DNA of 64,000 nt. Source: Chrysemys picta bellii. Its lineage: Eukaryota; Chordata; Testudines; Emydidae. Of the stretch, positions 22,976 to 35,004 are shown one piece after another. Position numbers and translations under genes: made by a program. The stretch's first letter is position 1; every line of letters begins with the position of its first letter. The stretch is from assembly GCF_011386835.1 (NCBI RefSeq), contig NC_088791.1, forward strand, positions 31,718,998-31,782,997, given 5' to 3'. The notes beneath the pieces were generated by a model. It worked only from the letters and a program-made list of their open reading frames with translations, did not search any database and was not told the origin of the DNA.

Positions 22976-23417
22976 TTTTTAATGTTGAATCTGAATTTAG
23001 AAATTATTAGCAACCACTCCAGCTACACAGAGGGTGCTCTCCAAAAAAGACCGTTTATGTGCCCGGGAATGGCCTGGGAATCCTCCCTTGAGATCTCTAG
23101 AGGTACTCTGCAATCCTTTGCAGAAGGCTTCTGGGAAGGGCTGCCTTATTTCGTCCACCACGATAGGACACTTTCCCACGCCATTCCAGTATTCACTCTT
23201 CTGGCATCGTTGCAGCACGCAGCATAAGGACCAGGTCTGTACCCAGACGCTTGCAGCATCTGCTTTCTTTCCGCCTCTGTTACCCTCAGGAGAGTGATAT
23301 CGCATATGGTCACTTAGGAGAAATGGGGGGAAGTTTTAAATGCTAGCCCTTAAATCGCAAGCAATTAGATAAGTAATCTGCCCCCGTTTTTGTGAATTCT
23401 GGGTCACACAACCACAC

Positions 23418-25555
23418 TTTCTTCGTTGAGTAGTGTCCCTGTGGGTGATCCACTTTGTATCATTGCGCCCCTGCACTCATAACTGGAGATTTAAGGTAGC
23501 AGTGCCCGGTTGGGTCGCACATGTGCAGTTCCCATCTCACGCCGCTTCAGGCAGTTAACTAATGCTGTGTGACCCACACACACCCCACTTCCTTCTCTAC
23601 TGCCGTTGGTTTGAGTTGGAGTACTCAGCAGTGCGTCACAGCTAGAAATAAGCCCTTTTTCCTTTAGCAGTAGTTCTCAGTTCTTAGTTCAAATATTATA
23701 GCCTTTTTCCTTCCTACTTTATCCTCATCCCTTCAAAATATATATAATTTTTTTTTACTCACAGGACCTTGTTTCCATTATCCCCAATCACAGTGGCATA
23801 TATCTCTCCACATCACTGAGAGATACGCTCCCTCCAGATACGGTTCTTCGGGCTTTAAACGCTGCACTACTTACCGGCTTTCAATACCTCTCTCAGACGG
23901 ACACTCTCAGTGTGTCCTTTACCTCGTGAGGGACACATACCACAAAAGTGCTCGCACTGCCACAACTTGAAAGCCCGCACTAGAAAAGGCAGGGATTTAC
24001 AGATAAAGCTTCTCCTCATGGAGAAGTCTTTTCCCGGCATCTGAGCCTGAGGTACGAACCCCTCTCTGCCAGAAATCACCACCTGCCACCTCAGATAAAG
24101 GCTCCTTTTTCAGAGGCAAAGAGCCTGAACAACTTACCAAGAAGGCAAGGAAAGGGGGCTCCATATCCGCGACTCTGGAGTTGGCCAAGAAAAGGCGCTC
24201 TGATAGCGGCAAAAGACTCCTGGTACCAACTGCACTGGCCGTACCAACAACCGACAGACCAGGTCCCTCCGGTACCGACGGTAACAAGAAACCCAGAGTT
24301 CCTAAGTAGTCGAGCCCTGACACAGGCAGCAAAGGGAAAGTGAAACCCCATGCTGCGGCACCCACAACAACAAACAAACATCGGTACCAAGCATCCCTGT
24401 TCTAATATCGCCACCTACTGCTGGCACTATGCATTCCAGCCACACACCTGTGCCCATAAGCTCACACCAGCACACAGTACTGAGTTCCCTCATTCCACCA
24501 GGACTGGGCACGTCACAGCAGTTCCTCTCTCATACAGACTTATCTATCTCATCAGTACCACAGTCTCCTCTCCCTGGCACCAACAGTACCACGGTACACT
24601 CGGTACTTAGCCAACCCAGTTCTCTACAGTCTTCACACAATTTTCTAGTAGGGAGGAGAATATAGGGTACTTGCTCCAGCTTTCCTCTCCTGTGGCTACA
24701 CCCACTACACAGGCCCCACCAAGCATGGGTTTCCTTGTAAAATTTACAAATTAAACCTGGTACAACCAACTCTGGATGTCCACAATGCCCTTCCAAACGC
24801 AATGGCCATTCTGGCAGCCATGGGCTCCATATCCACCACAGAAACAGGCAGTACCCACCATTCTTCCCCCTAAGTGGGACACCTCAGCCACCCATATTGC
24901 CATCCAAGGCACCTTCTGCTGTCTCTCAACATGGAGCTGAAGAACAGGAGCAATTCTTGGACCCAGACGAACCACCTGACATTCAATTGATTATGCCTCA
25001 ACCTCCCACCACTGCAGACGATTTCAAGCAGTTTCAGGAACTTTACAAGAGAGTGGCCACTTCCCTAGACATCTCTCTGGAAGAGGTCCAGGAATCTCAC
25101 CACAAACTGGTGGACATACTATACATGTCCACTTCATCCAGAATCCCCCTCCCCATGAATGAGACAATTATGGACTCTCTGAAGTTGCTTTGGCAAACCC
25201 CAGCAGGGATTCCACCCACATGTAAAAGGTCAGATAAGAAATATTACATGCCAGCCAAAGGCACTGAATTCCTTTTCTCACACCCACCACCACGTTCACT
25301 GGTTATCGACACAGTGAACGAACTGGGTAAGCAACAATACTATAGGAACACCCTGTATGATAAAGACTGGAAATGACCCAACCTATTCAGCCGTAAAGCA
25401 TACTTGGCAGCGACCTTACAATTGAAAATTGTCAACTGTGAGGCCCAACTGGCCAAGTATGATCACAATAATTACACAAGTCTCTCGGAATTTATAAATT
25501 TTATTCCAGACAACAGAAAGGATCAGTACAAAGCACTCATCACCAAGCATAATAA
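23418..25555 (+). mobile_element. DIRS-like retroelement, 5' fragment
   Basis: The left end GTGTCCCTGTGGGTG with CACTGCTAC/GTAGCAGTG and GGCAGTTAACT words matches the terminal repeats of the larger element at 41773-49172. The interior matches the gag-like region of that element on its coding strand. It stops abruptly at about 25555 against Harbinger sequence. Confidence 0.8.
23990..25550 (+). pseudogene. DIRS-like gag-type protein remains
   Basis: The longest frame, 24897-25376 (159 codons), encodes a polar protein with DDFKQFQELYKRVATSLDI, a PPTCKRSDKKYYMPAKGTEF segment and SLVIDTVNELGKQQ. A continuation at 25404-25555 has NYTSLSEFINFIPDN. Homologous segments occur on the minus strand at 44550-45055. 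The function of this DIRS ORF is presumed structural (gag-like). A frame change separates the two parts, so it is dead. Confidence 0.7.
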
Positions 25556-25559
25556 AAAA

Positions 25560-25965
25560 TTAATGGTTTGGGGAGAAAAGGCTCTTTATTCATTCAGCAC
25601 ACAGTGGTTAGCAGGGGTGTAGTTCACAGCAGAGTATGTGCAATGAAGGGGACAGCTAGGTAAGGAATAACACACATGTCACATTACTGTGGGTCATTGA
25701 TTAAACTAGTTTTCAGAGCCTTAAGGAGATGCAGCGTACCTCTTATTGCCCTGGGGTCTGGCTGCTCAAAATTGGCTGCCAGACAATCTGCCCCCACCCC
25801 CACCCTGCCAGAAACTTTTCTCCCTTTGTTTCACAGATATTATGGAGCACACAGCATGCAGTAACAACAATGAGGATATTGCTTTTCACTGAGGTCTAAC
25901 TTAGTAAGCAGACTATGCCAGTGAGCTTTTAAACATCCAAAGGCCCATTCCACCATCATTCATTA
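25560..25965 (-). pseudogene. Harbinger (PIF) transposase C-terminal remains
   Basis: On the minus strand, from 25961 downward, MVEWAFGRLKAHWHSLLTKL resembles the AFGRLKARWR...CCVLHNIC block at the end of PIF/Harbinger DDE transposases. It is broken by a stop near CMLCAP and by frameshifts. Only the C-terminal part is present. Confidence 0.7.
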
Positions 25966-25972
25966 AAAAGTC

Positions 25973-27322
25973 TTAAAATCCTTCAAAGTCTGAATCAGTC
26001 TCTGATTCACCAAACAGTTCATTAAACTTGGCTTCAATCATAGCTGTACCTGCATTGTCATTGTAGATGTCGGCAGCATCGTCTTCAGAGTCAGATTCCC
26101 TCTCATCGTCAGCCTCTGTTGTGTCATCATAAAATATGGCATCATCTTTTTACCCATCGAGTGCATTGCTGATACAGCATTTCCTAAATTATTTTTCTAC
26201 CATTTCCGAGGGAATGGACACCCACGCGTCCTTCATCCACTGGGCGACCAGATTGATTTCGGGCTTCATAAGATTTCTGCCTTTTGTCAACTTCGCCATG
26301 CTTGAGCACATCCATTCAGACCACATTTTGCGTATCCTGTCTTTAAAGGGTTTGTTCAGGCAGACATCAAGCTGTTGTAGATCTGAAGATAAGCCTCCAG
26401 GTATTACAGCCAAAGTAATTTTCATATTTTTGGCCACATTTTTCACCTCATCCGTCTTGTGTGCCCTGAACATGTCCCAAATGAGCATAGCAGGCTTCTT
26501 GAAAAGTGCTTCTGGTCTCTTATTCCACACTTTTTCCAGCCATTCAATAGTCCCACTTTCATCCATCCATCCCTTTTCGTGTGCACGTACGATAACACCA
26601 GCAGGAAATGTCATGTTTTTAGGCAAAGTTTTTCTTTTAAAAATAACAGGAGGGAGCTTTGATCCATTTGCCAAACATGATAAAACCACCGTAAAATGGA
26701 TTTTTTCATGGCCAGTGGTTTTAATTAAAACTGTTTTTTCACCAACACCGGTTACTGTTCTGTTGCTCGGGAGATGGAATGTCATTGGTGTTTCGTCCAT
26801 ATTTCCTATTTGTGACAGTTCAAATGCATATTCCTTTTGATATTATATAATAAACCTTTGGAAAGATTCGATTTTTTTCTTCCAGATCTCTAGCCAGCTT
26901 TTGTGCTATCTTTGTTTGCTGACAAAGACAGAGACCATGATGGTTCATGAAGCGAGTACACCAACCCGCTGATGCAACAAACACTGACAGCTTTACTGAC
27001 TTGTATCATCTTTCAACATTTGCAGAGCACGCAGACGAATTCCAGTTCTAGTGACAATGTACCCATTTTGTTGACATTCAACAACCCAATTATTGAGATC
27101 TTTCTCTACCTCAGGAAATGAAGCACACCTCGTTGGACATTTTTTCGTGCTTCTTGGCATGTCTTTTAGTGTTGTTTTATTTTTTTGCCATTCTCTTACT
27201 TGCTTCTAATTGGTACAGAATTCACGAGCAGCGGTGCAATTATTGTTTGCTTCTGCATATTCAACAACTTTAAGTTTGAACGCTGCATGATAAGACCTTT
27301 TTCTTTTGATTTCACTGTTCAT
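25973..27322 (-). pseudogene. pogo/Tigger-type transposase pseudogene
   Basis: The start Met is at 27322. It is followed by a CENP-B/BrkDBD-like helix-turn-helix segment (AAFKLKVVEYAEA, REFC), one in-frame TAG, and a frameshift near 27000. From 26800 to 26189 there is an uninterrupted 203-codon DDE region. The conserved acidic residues are visible in MDETPMTF (residue 2 of this segment), LIWDMFRAHK (residue 109) and LQQLDVCLNKPFKD (residue 145). An acidic tail (DDDAIFYDDTTEADDERESD) ends at TAA 25973-25975. The DDE region is far better kept than the N terminus. Confidence 0.85.
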
Positions 27323-27339
27323 TTTAAATACTAGTATAA

Positions 27340-28585
27340 AAATAGATTATTATTATTATAGTTATAGATTTTGTAGGACTTTATATAGGAATGTCACCTG
27401 CTTTATCACTGTCAAATTATTATTGTTCTTTATTTCAAAGCAGCCCTGTAGATTGGCATGTCTGTAGGGATAACAGGCTATTTCAATTTTATTAGAGATT
27501 CCATTGATTCTGCACATTATATTTTCATATTGGCTCGAGACTTATGAGGTCTATTTCAAGCCAATCTAGTCCACTAAACAAAGCCTTTGCACCACTTCCC
27601 ACAGCTCCCATTGGCTGGGAACAGCGAACCGCGGCTACAGGGAGCTGAGGGGCTCCATGCCTGCAGACGCTCCAGGTAAACAAAATGACAATGTATTAGA
27701 CAGTCAATTCAATGATTCCATAGAGTTTAAAATCATCAAGTTTTTGGTGTAGACCTGTTCATAAGCCCCTCCCGCTCTTTGATGCATCACATTTTTACCA
27801 AAAATATTCGGCTTATGAGTATATATGGTAAGTATATTTTTCAATACCATATTTTGGTTTCGAGGGGCAAGTTTTGCAACTGAATTCCACAAAAGAAAAT
27901 AAATCATTTATAGACCACTTCTCCGCTTCAAAGGACACATTACAGGAAACCCTCTTGAGTATATTTGTAATTGTACATTTGTATTGAGAGTCAACTCCAG
28001 TGTACAAACCTGAACCCTCTTTTGAAGTCTGAAGATAATACTGTATGGTTCTGTGCAGGCATCTGTAAAGGCACATTTACTCACCATGGGCAAATATAGG
28101 GGAGTGGCATTGACGTAAAAAAACAGTTCAGAGACTAATGACTTCAAATTGTAGAGACTGTGCAAATTAGGAACTATCTTGATTCAGAATGGAGCTCTGA
28201 TGGGGGTGGGTAGCAAGAGGTAGAGAGTCCCTTGATAGACCTCCAAATGCCACCCCCAGCAGGAAAGTACTGAGCTGGGCCCCGCCCGGTAGAGGTGCAA
28301 GAACAGCAGAAGAAACTCCATTCAGCTATGGGGGTCGGGAGGGTCCTGAGTTTATCAGTCCTGGGCCCACTCTTGTGCAGGAGCTGTGAAGAGACCGCCT
28401 ACTTTTAACCCAAGACTGGTGCCTGCAGCCCAAATGCACTCTGTGAGTGGATACATCACTTGGTAGGCATGGCAGCCTTGGCATTGGCTGCTGGAGTTCT
28501 ACCTTACCTGCTGGGCACTTGTCCTGTATGTGGCCTTCTCCTGAAGCTATATGTGGCACCCTATACCTCAAAACAGCACTCTGGA
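27340..28585. repeat. Right flank of pogo element and unclassified sequence
   Basis: 27340-27840 is probably the non-coding end of the pogo-type element: ATAAGCC near 27762 and GGCTTAT near 27811 form a small hairpin. 27840-28585 shows no recognised gene. A GC-richer block at 28190-28560 is unclassified. Confidence 0.4.
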
Positions 28586-28589
28586 ACTT

Positions 28590-29170
28590 CCATATTCACC
28601 CCGTCATAGAATTATAATATAGTTTATACAAAACATGCCATGTAGGATATTGTATGAAAGGTCATGATCTGCTGAAACCCATTATTCTGTCAAAATATGT
28701 ATATCATTAGTGTTTATTATGTTACAAGGTTTTCCTGTATGGTTGTTAGTGAAATATGTTGTGAGTTTGGAAGTCACCCAGTGCTAGTTCTCCAGTGACG
28801 ACAAAGGAGATGACCAACACTCAGGTGGGCATTGAATGATCATCACCAGCCATTGACCAGCAGGGGAATAGTAAGCAAGGGATTTACAATTCAGTGACAG
28901 TTGCACAAGCACCACACAATGGGGACTGTTCAACTCTGTGACTCAGTTGCACAAGCCCACACCATGGGGATTGCTCAACCCTGTGATTCAGCAAGGCCCA
29001 CGAGACATGCCAGGGCTAGTGTCTTCCAGGCACATGGACTGAGGATGTAAAATAGGGGAGAGTGGCATCATGCTTTGGCCTATCTGGCACATAAACACCT
29101 TGCAAGGCCAACTACAAAAGTGCCATGGGGACACCTGTTCTCACTTTCAGGTGACATAAGAAGCGGACAG
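28590..29170 (+). repeat. LTR-like interspersed repeat
   Basis: Contains the word order TTTATACAAAACATGCC, GTCATGATCTGCTGAA, GGAGATGACCAACAC, CAGCAGGGGAATAGTAA and GATGTAAAATAGGGG. I recognise this as a moderately repeated turtle element of LTR type, but cannot name it or show both ends. Confidence 0.45.
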
Positions 29171-29604
29171 CATTATTTCCCGTAAATGTAAACAACTTGT
29201 TTGAGCGATTGGCTGAATAAGAAGGAGGGACTGAGTGGATTTGTAGGCTCTAAAGTTTTACATTGTTTTGGTTTTTGAGTTCAGACATGTAACACAAAAA
29301 AACCTACATTTGGTCATTGCACTTTCATGATAGAGATTGCACTACAGTACTTGTATGAGGTGAATTGAAAAATCGGATCATTTTTACAGTGCAAATATTT
29401 GTAATAAAAATAATATAAAGTGAGCACTGTACATTTTGTATTCTGTGTTGTAATTTAATCAATATATTTGAAAATGTAGAAAAAATCCAAAAATATTTAA
29501 TAAATTTAAATTGGTATTCTATTGTTTAACAGTGCGATTAAAACTGCGATTAATTTTTTTGAATTAATTGCATGAGCTAACTGTGATTAATCAACAGCAC
29601 TCAT
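29171..29604. repeat. AT-rich repeat with ATTAATTGC/GCGATTAA words
   Basis: The end (29530-29600) carries repeated GCGATTAA and TTAATTGC-type words typical of one terminus of a DNA transposon. The other terminus is not obvious. It lies immediately before the TRMU duplicate. Confidence 0.35.
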
Positions 29605-32271
29605 TTTTATAAAAAATATTGACTTATTTTTAATGAGTCTTATGGAAGAAGTGAACCTTAAAGAGGAATTTGAATGAGGGGCTAGGTGGACCAGGCTAAG
29701 CGGTCAATACGTGCATATGGGCAACACAAAGATGATTGTGGGAAAAGCAAACAAATGAGCTTAATTGTGGGGTGGAGGGATCCCAAATAGAAATCCAAAC
29801 TTGTTATGGCATATTTTTTATTAGATACAAGCCGATTCAAGTATAAGTCTACTTGCTTTACTATTATATCTGAATATATTTTCATATGCCTTGGTATTTT
29901 TTTCTGTATGTCTATGCTTTAGTTCAAAAAAGGTTATGTAATAGTCTGGCATGAAGCACTGTATTACACAGAAATAATGTACTGTAAGCATAATGAGGTG
30001 CAAAATGATTGCATGTAATTTCAGGTTTCAGCACCAGATGGCAATAAGTGATCAAACTTTGATCTTTTAAATCTATTCAGTTTCTCCTCATAAGTTGGTG
30101 AAAAATGTTTGTGATAGCGATGTTTTTCCATGTTTGTAGACTTAAAAGGTAGTTATTTTTGGAGCCATCTTGACTCTTTAAACTTGTTTATGCCAATAAG
30201 AAAGTAGATAATTTTTTGTGAATATAAGGATGAGCTAGATAAATGTAATTCAATACTTCAAAAATGGGACCACGCAGTTTAAATAGATTTAACTTTAGTG
30301 TGAAGAGGTTTGGCTTATACAAAGCTTTTTGAACCTCTGGAATTGCTTCTCCTCTAATTTCTCTTTACAACTATGCTGTATTTTATTAACTGTATAACAT
30401 CAGCTAAAAGAATTTAAGAATGAGAAATGTTAATAGATTGTTAATCCCACACAATGTCACAGAAAGTTATTGCAGGCCATCAAAATCAGCACACAATATA
30501 GAAGGTCTCCTTCACAACTAAAGTGCTTGAAACTGGATTTGGGTCTGATCTCACACCCATTTAAATGTATGAAAAAACTCCATGGAGTCTTTGGATCAGG
30601 CCCTATATGAAGAAAATGAGTGTGGCTTTAGAATGACAAATACAGGAGTTTGATAATTCACTGTTTAGAAACATTGTGACACTGACTTTTTCATATTTAA
30701 TGTTTGCCTGAGGAAATATTGACCTGTGTGTGTCCAGATGATTGAGTGCTTCTGATTTCCACCTCCTAACATAGTGGTGAAAACAAGGATTAAAATATTG
30801 GTATGTAACTTAACTGCCTTTCCCACCCACAAATATTAAGAGTTCAGTACCACACTGTAGACTGCAAAACTAGTCTTTTGAGGAAGCTCCTGTGAAAACA
30901 TTATTCACATAGAAAGGGGGTGTATCAGCCCCTTATTGGAAAGCTGCCTTTTTTTTTTTTTTTAAGGAGTTACCTTAGTAACTAAGGAGAGATTTTTGTC
31001 ATCAAGAAAAATAATTAAAATAATTGGCTTATATTTCTCATGTAATGTTGTAAATGTTCATGATAGCATTTCCATTACATTTTATCTTTAGTTAAACACA
31101 TAAGCCAAAATCTATCCATTCGTTCTCTCTTTTTCTCTCTCCAATTTTATGTAATATGGTCAGAGCAAACACAAGCGCATACCTCTGTTACCTTCAATAC
31201 TCAGAGAGATGTCCCATCTCATCAGCATCAGTTTCCCAATCTGCACTTTGTGGGTGTGTTAAAGATTGTCACTGTATTTGTCTTCTAACTTGCTGTGTTC
31301 TACAAGGATGATGAGTGCCTTGGCAGTGGAAAAAGTCATGAGGCAGGGCCCATCAGTGTACACCTAAAAACAGGGCAAAAGCAGAGTGAAGGATTCAAGG
31401 GATGTGTTAGAAGAGAAGATAGAGACTGATGCATTTTTCTTGATTGATTGAAAGATATTTGGGAAATTGGAGCCTCATAATAATGAGAGCATGCACACAC
31501 ATTTTCTCTGATGATCTGTAACTTTCAAGGGGTGAATTAAGATATCCAAGTCACAGGATTTGACTGATGGTACCTAAGAGGGTTTTTAACAACAAACAGT
31601 TTTGACAGGGTTTCATTAAACAAAATGGTGATTTATGCTAATAAGAAACATCAAACAAGCATCAAAAATGATAGTATTCAAAAAGGTTGGCATGTTTGGA
31701 TATGCGAAATCATGACCGTTTCAAACTCAGCACTTTCATGTTTTGAAAGTGGTGTTTATTGTAAACAAAGTATTTAATGAGTCTTTCTATTATAAATAAT
31801 CTTTTTATGTACTACTCTGTTCTAGATATGTAAGTGTGCACAACGTGAATAAGTTGCTTTCCATCCTTGTGCTGTGACTACCTGTCCCATGGCAGAGAAA
31901 ACATTGTTAGTGAATTTGCATTATGTAATAAGACTGTTAATTTCCTAAACCTATTCTGTAGTAGCAGCAACATATAATATTATTTTTAATTATTTTTAAA
32001 AAATCATGCCTGAAATTCTAAACCTCTGTTTTATGCACAACTGAAACTATTTATTTTAAAACACAATATCTATCTATAGATTAAATGTATACATGATTCC
32101 TGTTAAATTGGTGTCTAGTGCATAGGGTTCTGGGAGAAGGATGTGTTATGTCTCATTCAGGTTCTGTGTTATGCAGGAACTGTGAGCAACAGTTTTTATT
32201 TTGCAAAGTAATTATACTTACACTTGTTTGAATCTTAAACGATAAGTAGTTATATTTTAAGATTTTACCAT
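29605..32271 (+). pseudogene. TRMU 3'-end duplicate (unprocessed pseudogene fragment)
   Basis: This stretch is collinear with 16880-19764 of TRMU, same strand, introns included. Matching landmarks: ATTTCAGGTTTCAGCACCAG (30021) with the exon end at 17396; CTGTAGACTGCAAAAC-type intron words (30860) with 18325; the last exon at 31289-31430 with 18747-18890; and 3' UTR up to about 32271. Most of the exon at 17277 is deleted, and the exon at 17679 is unrecognisable in 30240-30350. In the last exon the acceptor reads ttctaa, one base is inserted in the GGAAAAA run, and a TAA interrupts the frame. It is clearly non-functional. Confidence 0.92.
31289..31430 (+). pseudogene. Duplicate of TRMU last exon, broken
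   Basis: CTTGCTGTGTTCTACAAGGA and GATGAGTGCCTTGGCAGTGG mirror the real exon at 18747. The preceding acceptor is mutated (AA in place of AG), there is an extra base in the A run after GGCAGTGG, and ACACCTAAAAAC contains a stop. Confidence 0.92.
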
Positions 32272-32945
32272 TGTGATGTTGCACTCCATATGTTTATGGA
32301 AAAATGCTTATGAGTGTGAATATAGTTAACTGGAATATGCTTTATGTGAAAGGTCTCTTGTAAGGTATCATCACAAAGCTTATAATCTACTGTGTGTGTT
32401 CATCCTATTTGTATGTATGTATTATTTTTGTATCTAAAATTAGAAATATGAAGTATTACGCTGAAGTCCTATTGTAATTATGCATGTGGGCTATTAATGG
32501 TGGCTTGGAATCTTGATGGCTCCCATTGACTAGGACAATTGACTGTAGATGGCTCTGTTTATCTGCAAGCCTCTGTGTGGGCCAGTCCTGGAAGAATGAA
32601 GGGGGTCTCACAGGACATGTGAACATGTCACATGATACTGGAATCCATCTTTAACCTGGTGCTTTTCCATTTAGAAGGAGGGGTGGGAACCCAGAGAGAG
32701 ACAAAGGATTCCTACCTTGTGCCAAAGATATAAAACAGGGTGGAACAGAACAAAGAAGGTCCCAGTCATGTGGAATCCCCTGCTTTTCACCTAAGATGGC
32801 TGCTGGAACTAACAAGGTCTGTACTGGGGAAAGGATTGGGCCCAGACTAGGAAGCAGTCTAGTCTGTGAAAGAAGCTTATTGGAACTTGTGAAAGTCAGT
32901 GGCCCTTGTGCTCCTAAATCAATCAGACACTTTTGAAAATTCAAC
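32272..32945 (+). repeat. LTR-like repeat, 5' part
   Basis: It starts TGTGATGTTGCACTCC and continues with AGGTCTCTTGTAAGGTATCA, CTATTAATGGTGGCTTGG, GTCACATGATACTGGAATCC, a TATAAAACAGGGTGG promoter-like box at about 32730 and GAAGCTTATTGGAACTTGTG. I recognise this as the first part of a common turtle LTR; the expected 3' part is absent. It abuts the end of the TRMU duplicate. Confidence 0.55.
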
Positions 32946-35004
32946 TTTAACTTTATAAAACTTTAAAAAGTTTCTCTACTGGGGATTTATCTACCTCAGT
33001 GCCTGACAGTGAGAACTCAATGCTAAAATGTAGCAAGGTCACCTTCATTTACACGGCAGCAACAAACTCCAATTGCTAGTATATGCTATTCAGTGAAGAC
33101 TGTACTTATCAAACTTAAGAGTGGCAAAACTTGCCCGTAACTACTGGCCATCTTGATTTCAAACATGAAATATATTCAGACTTTTTCTTTCAAAATAGAT
33201 TTTTCTCAGGGAGTGCACAGTTGCAGTGAACAATGGACCCTTGGCCCAGATAGAGAGGTAGCCACTCCCTACGCTTCAGAGGAAGATAAAACATATACAC
33301 ACGCTGCTGTAAGTACAACTTGGAGAGGCAGCTACATGCATTAAATATTGCTCAGTTTTACATTTTTATTCACCATGCCAATTTGATTTTAATTTTCTTC
33401 TATTTTGAATTTTGTTTGACTAACTGGAGGAAAGGAGATTCATGACTTTGGGTGGACGTGTGAAACTGAAGACTCTAAAGACATTTGAATGAGATATATT
33501 TGTGTCATTTCCCTTTTGTACCACATTTTAAATGTTTTTAGTTTTTATATTAAATGTTTATTAATATAGAAAGTACTATATATAATATACCATTGTCTTT
33601 GTTCCTGCTCACGAGCTGAAGGCTTTTGTTATTGTACTCAGCTATGATTCCAACATTTACTTCAATTTTTCCTAAGAAGAGGACGGTATTCAGTTTCTTA
33701 TCCAGCTGGCAGTCCTCCTGGGTATACTTGGGTTGCTAAAATGCTTTCATGGCACTTTTTTTTTTTTAAATGTTCTGTGCTGCCTTTATGTGGCTGCCAC
33801 TGTGAACAATAGGACTATTGGCCACTTCTGTTTTATTCACGAATGACCCGCATGAGTGCATTTCAGCACCAGTGACCTAAGCTGTCCCGGCTTGAACAAA
33901 AAGCCATATTTCCCCCCATCAGCTATAAAGAAATCTGAGCCTACTCCTATTCTCAATATTCAGCGATGCACTTTTCTAAGTGTTCTTCTTGATCAGCTGA
34001 TGATGTTATAGTATATTACACCGTGTCCCATACACAAGAAATAAACAGCCATCGGTAAAATAAACAATGTTCAGAGCTAGTCAGTGGTTTGACAGGCAAC
34101 TACTCATAGCTTCTTGGGGCAGGAACCATGTTTTCCCCCCTGGTTTATGCAGGACTGAATCATACTGGAGCTGTTCACATCATTAATAACTTTTAACATT
34201 AAAAATACAAAACTACTACACTGCTTAAATTGTTGTGTCGTAAACGCACAGCTCTTCATGCTATCACTGGTTCTGCCAGTGCATAAATAAGCTCACAAAT
34301 ATAATGGTAAAAAACATTTCAGTGTCTTTATTTCCGAAATACTAACAAGATCATTAAACAAAGACCTATGAAGAGGCACTCTGGAATGACAAAAAGCAAC
34401 ATGTTTTGGTAAATATTAGCTGAAAATGATCACATCCTTCAGTCTGTTACATTTGTAGAAAAAAACACTACCTGTATTAGTTACTCAAAAGGAACCTCAT
34501 CTAATATTTTACAACTGTACAGTTAAAGAGAGTGCTAGCATCTAGAAATTAGTTCTGCTTAACTTAGTGTTCTTTCTTCATGTGATTAGTTGAATTGATC
34601 GTCAACAAACAGACTAACAGGCATATCCAGCCACCACTGATCTGGGTACAATCCTTTGGCTTGTTGTAGATTTTGTACACGGGGGAATATAGTTTTAAAA
34701 TGGATTGTAGTCCCCAGTATGCATGGCCAAATGTCATAGTAACAGGCCAAATCCTCAGCGGTACTAAGCATGCATTGACTTGCATGAAGAACCAAAAACT
34801 GCCATGGAACACTTTTCAGCATGATCAGCCTCTTTCAGGATTTGATATACAGTTTTTATTAAACACTTTTAAAAACAATTAAACTCATAGCTCTGGCTGC
34901 ATATTGCAGAGTGAATCACTAAGGCTGTTGCAGTGAGAACGTCAACCTCTCAAGCATTTGCCCAAACTGATTTCTGTTCAATGGATAAAATAGTCAGCAA
35001 CTGA
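32946..35004. other. Intergenic stretch, nothing recognised
   Basis: AT-rich sequence with short chance frames only. A T run occurs near 33757-33768. No repeat family or coding exon was recognised. Confidence 0.45.

Larger units (their letters stand above)
21826..25965. mobile_element. Harbinger-type DNA transposon, interrupted
   Basis: It starts with GGTCTACATTACAAAG, the usual start of a turtle Harbinger family. It contains a plus-strand MYB/SANT-like frame (22210-22665) and, beyond two insertions, minus-strand remains of a PIF/Harbinger transposase (25560-25965). The Penelope-like insertion at 22788-22975 and the DIRS-like fragment at 23418-25555 split it. Treating the two coding parts as one element is inference from their order, convergent orientation and family. 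The right end is cut by the pogo element. Confidence 0.6.

Noticed and set aside
25973..27322. Domesticated pogo-derived host gene
   Set aside because: It has an in-frame stop and frameshift in the N-terminal part and no evidence of splicing around them. It is kept as a pseudogene.
29605..32271. Second functional TRMU gene
   Set aside because: It has exon loss, a broken acceptor, a frameshift and a stop; only the 3' end is present.
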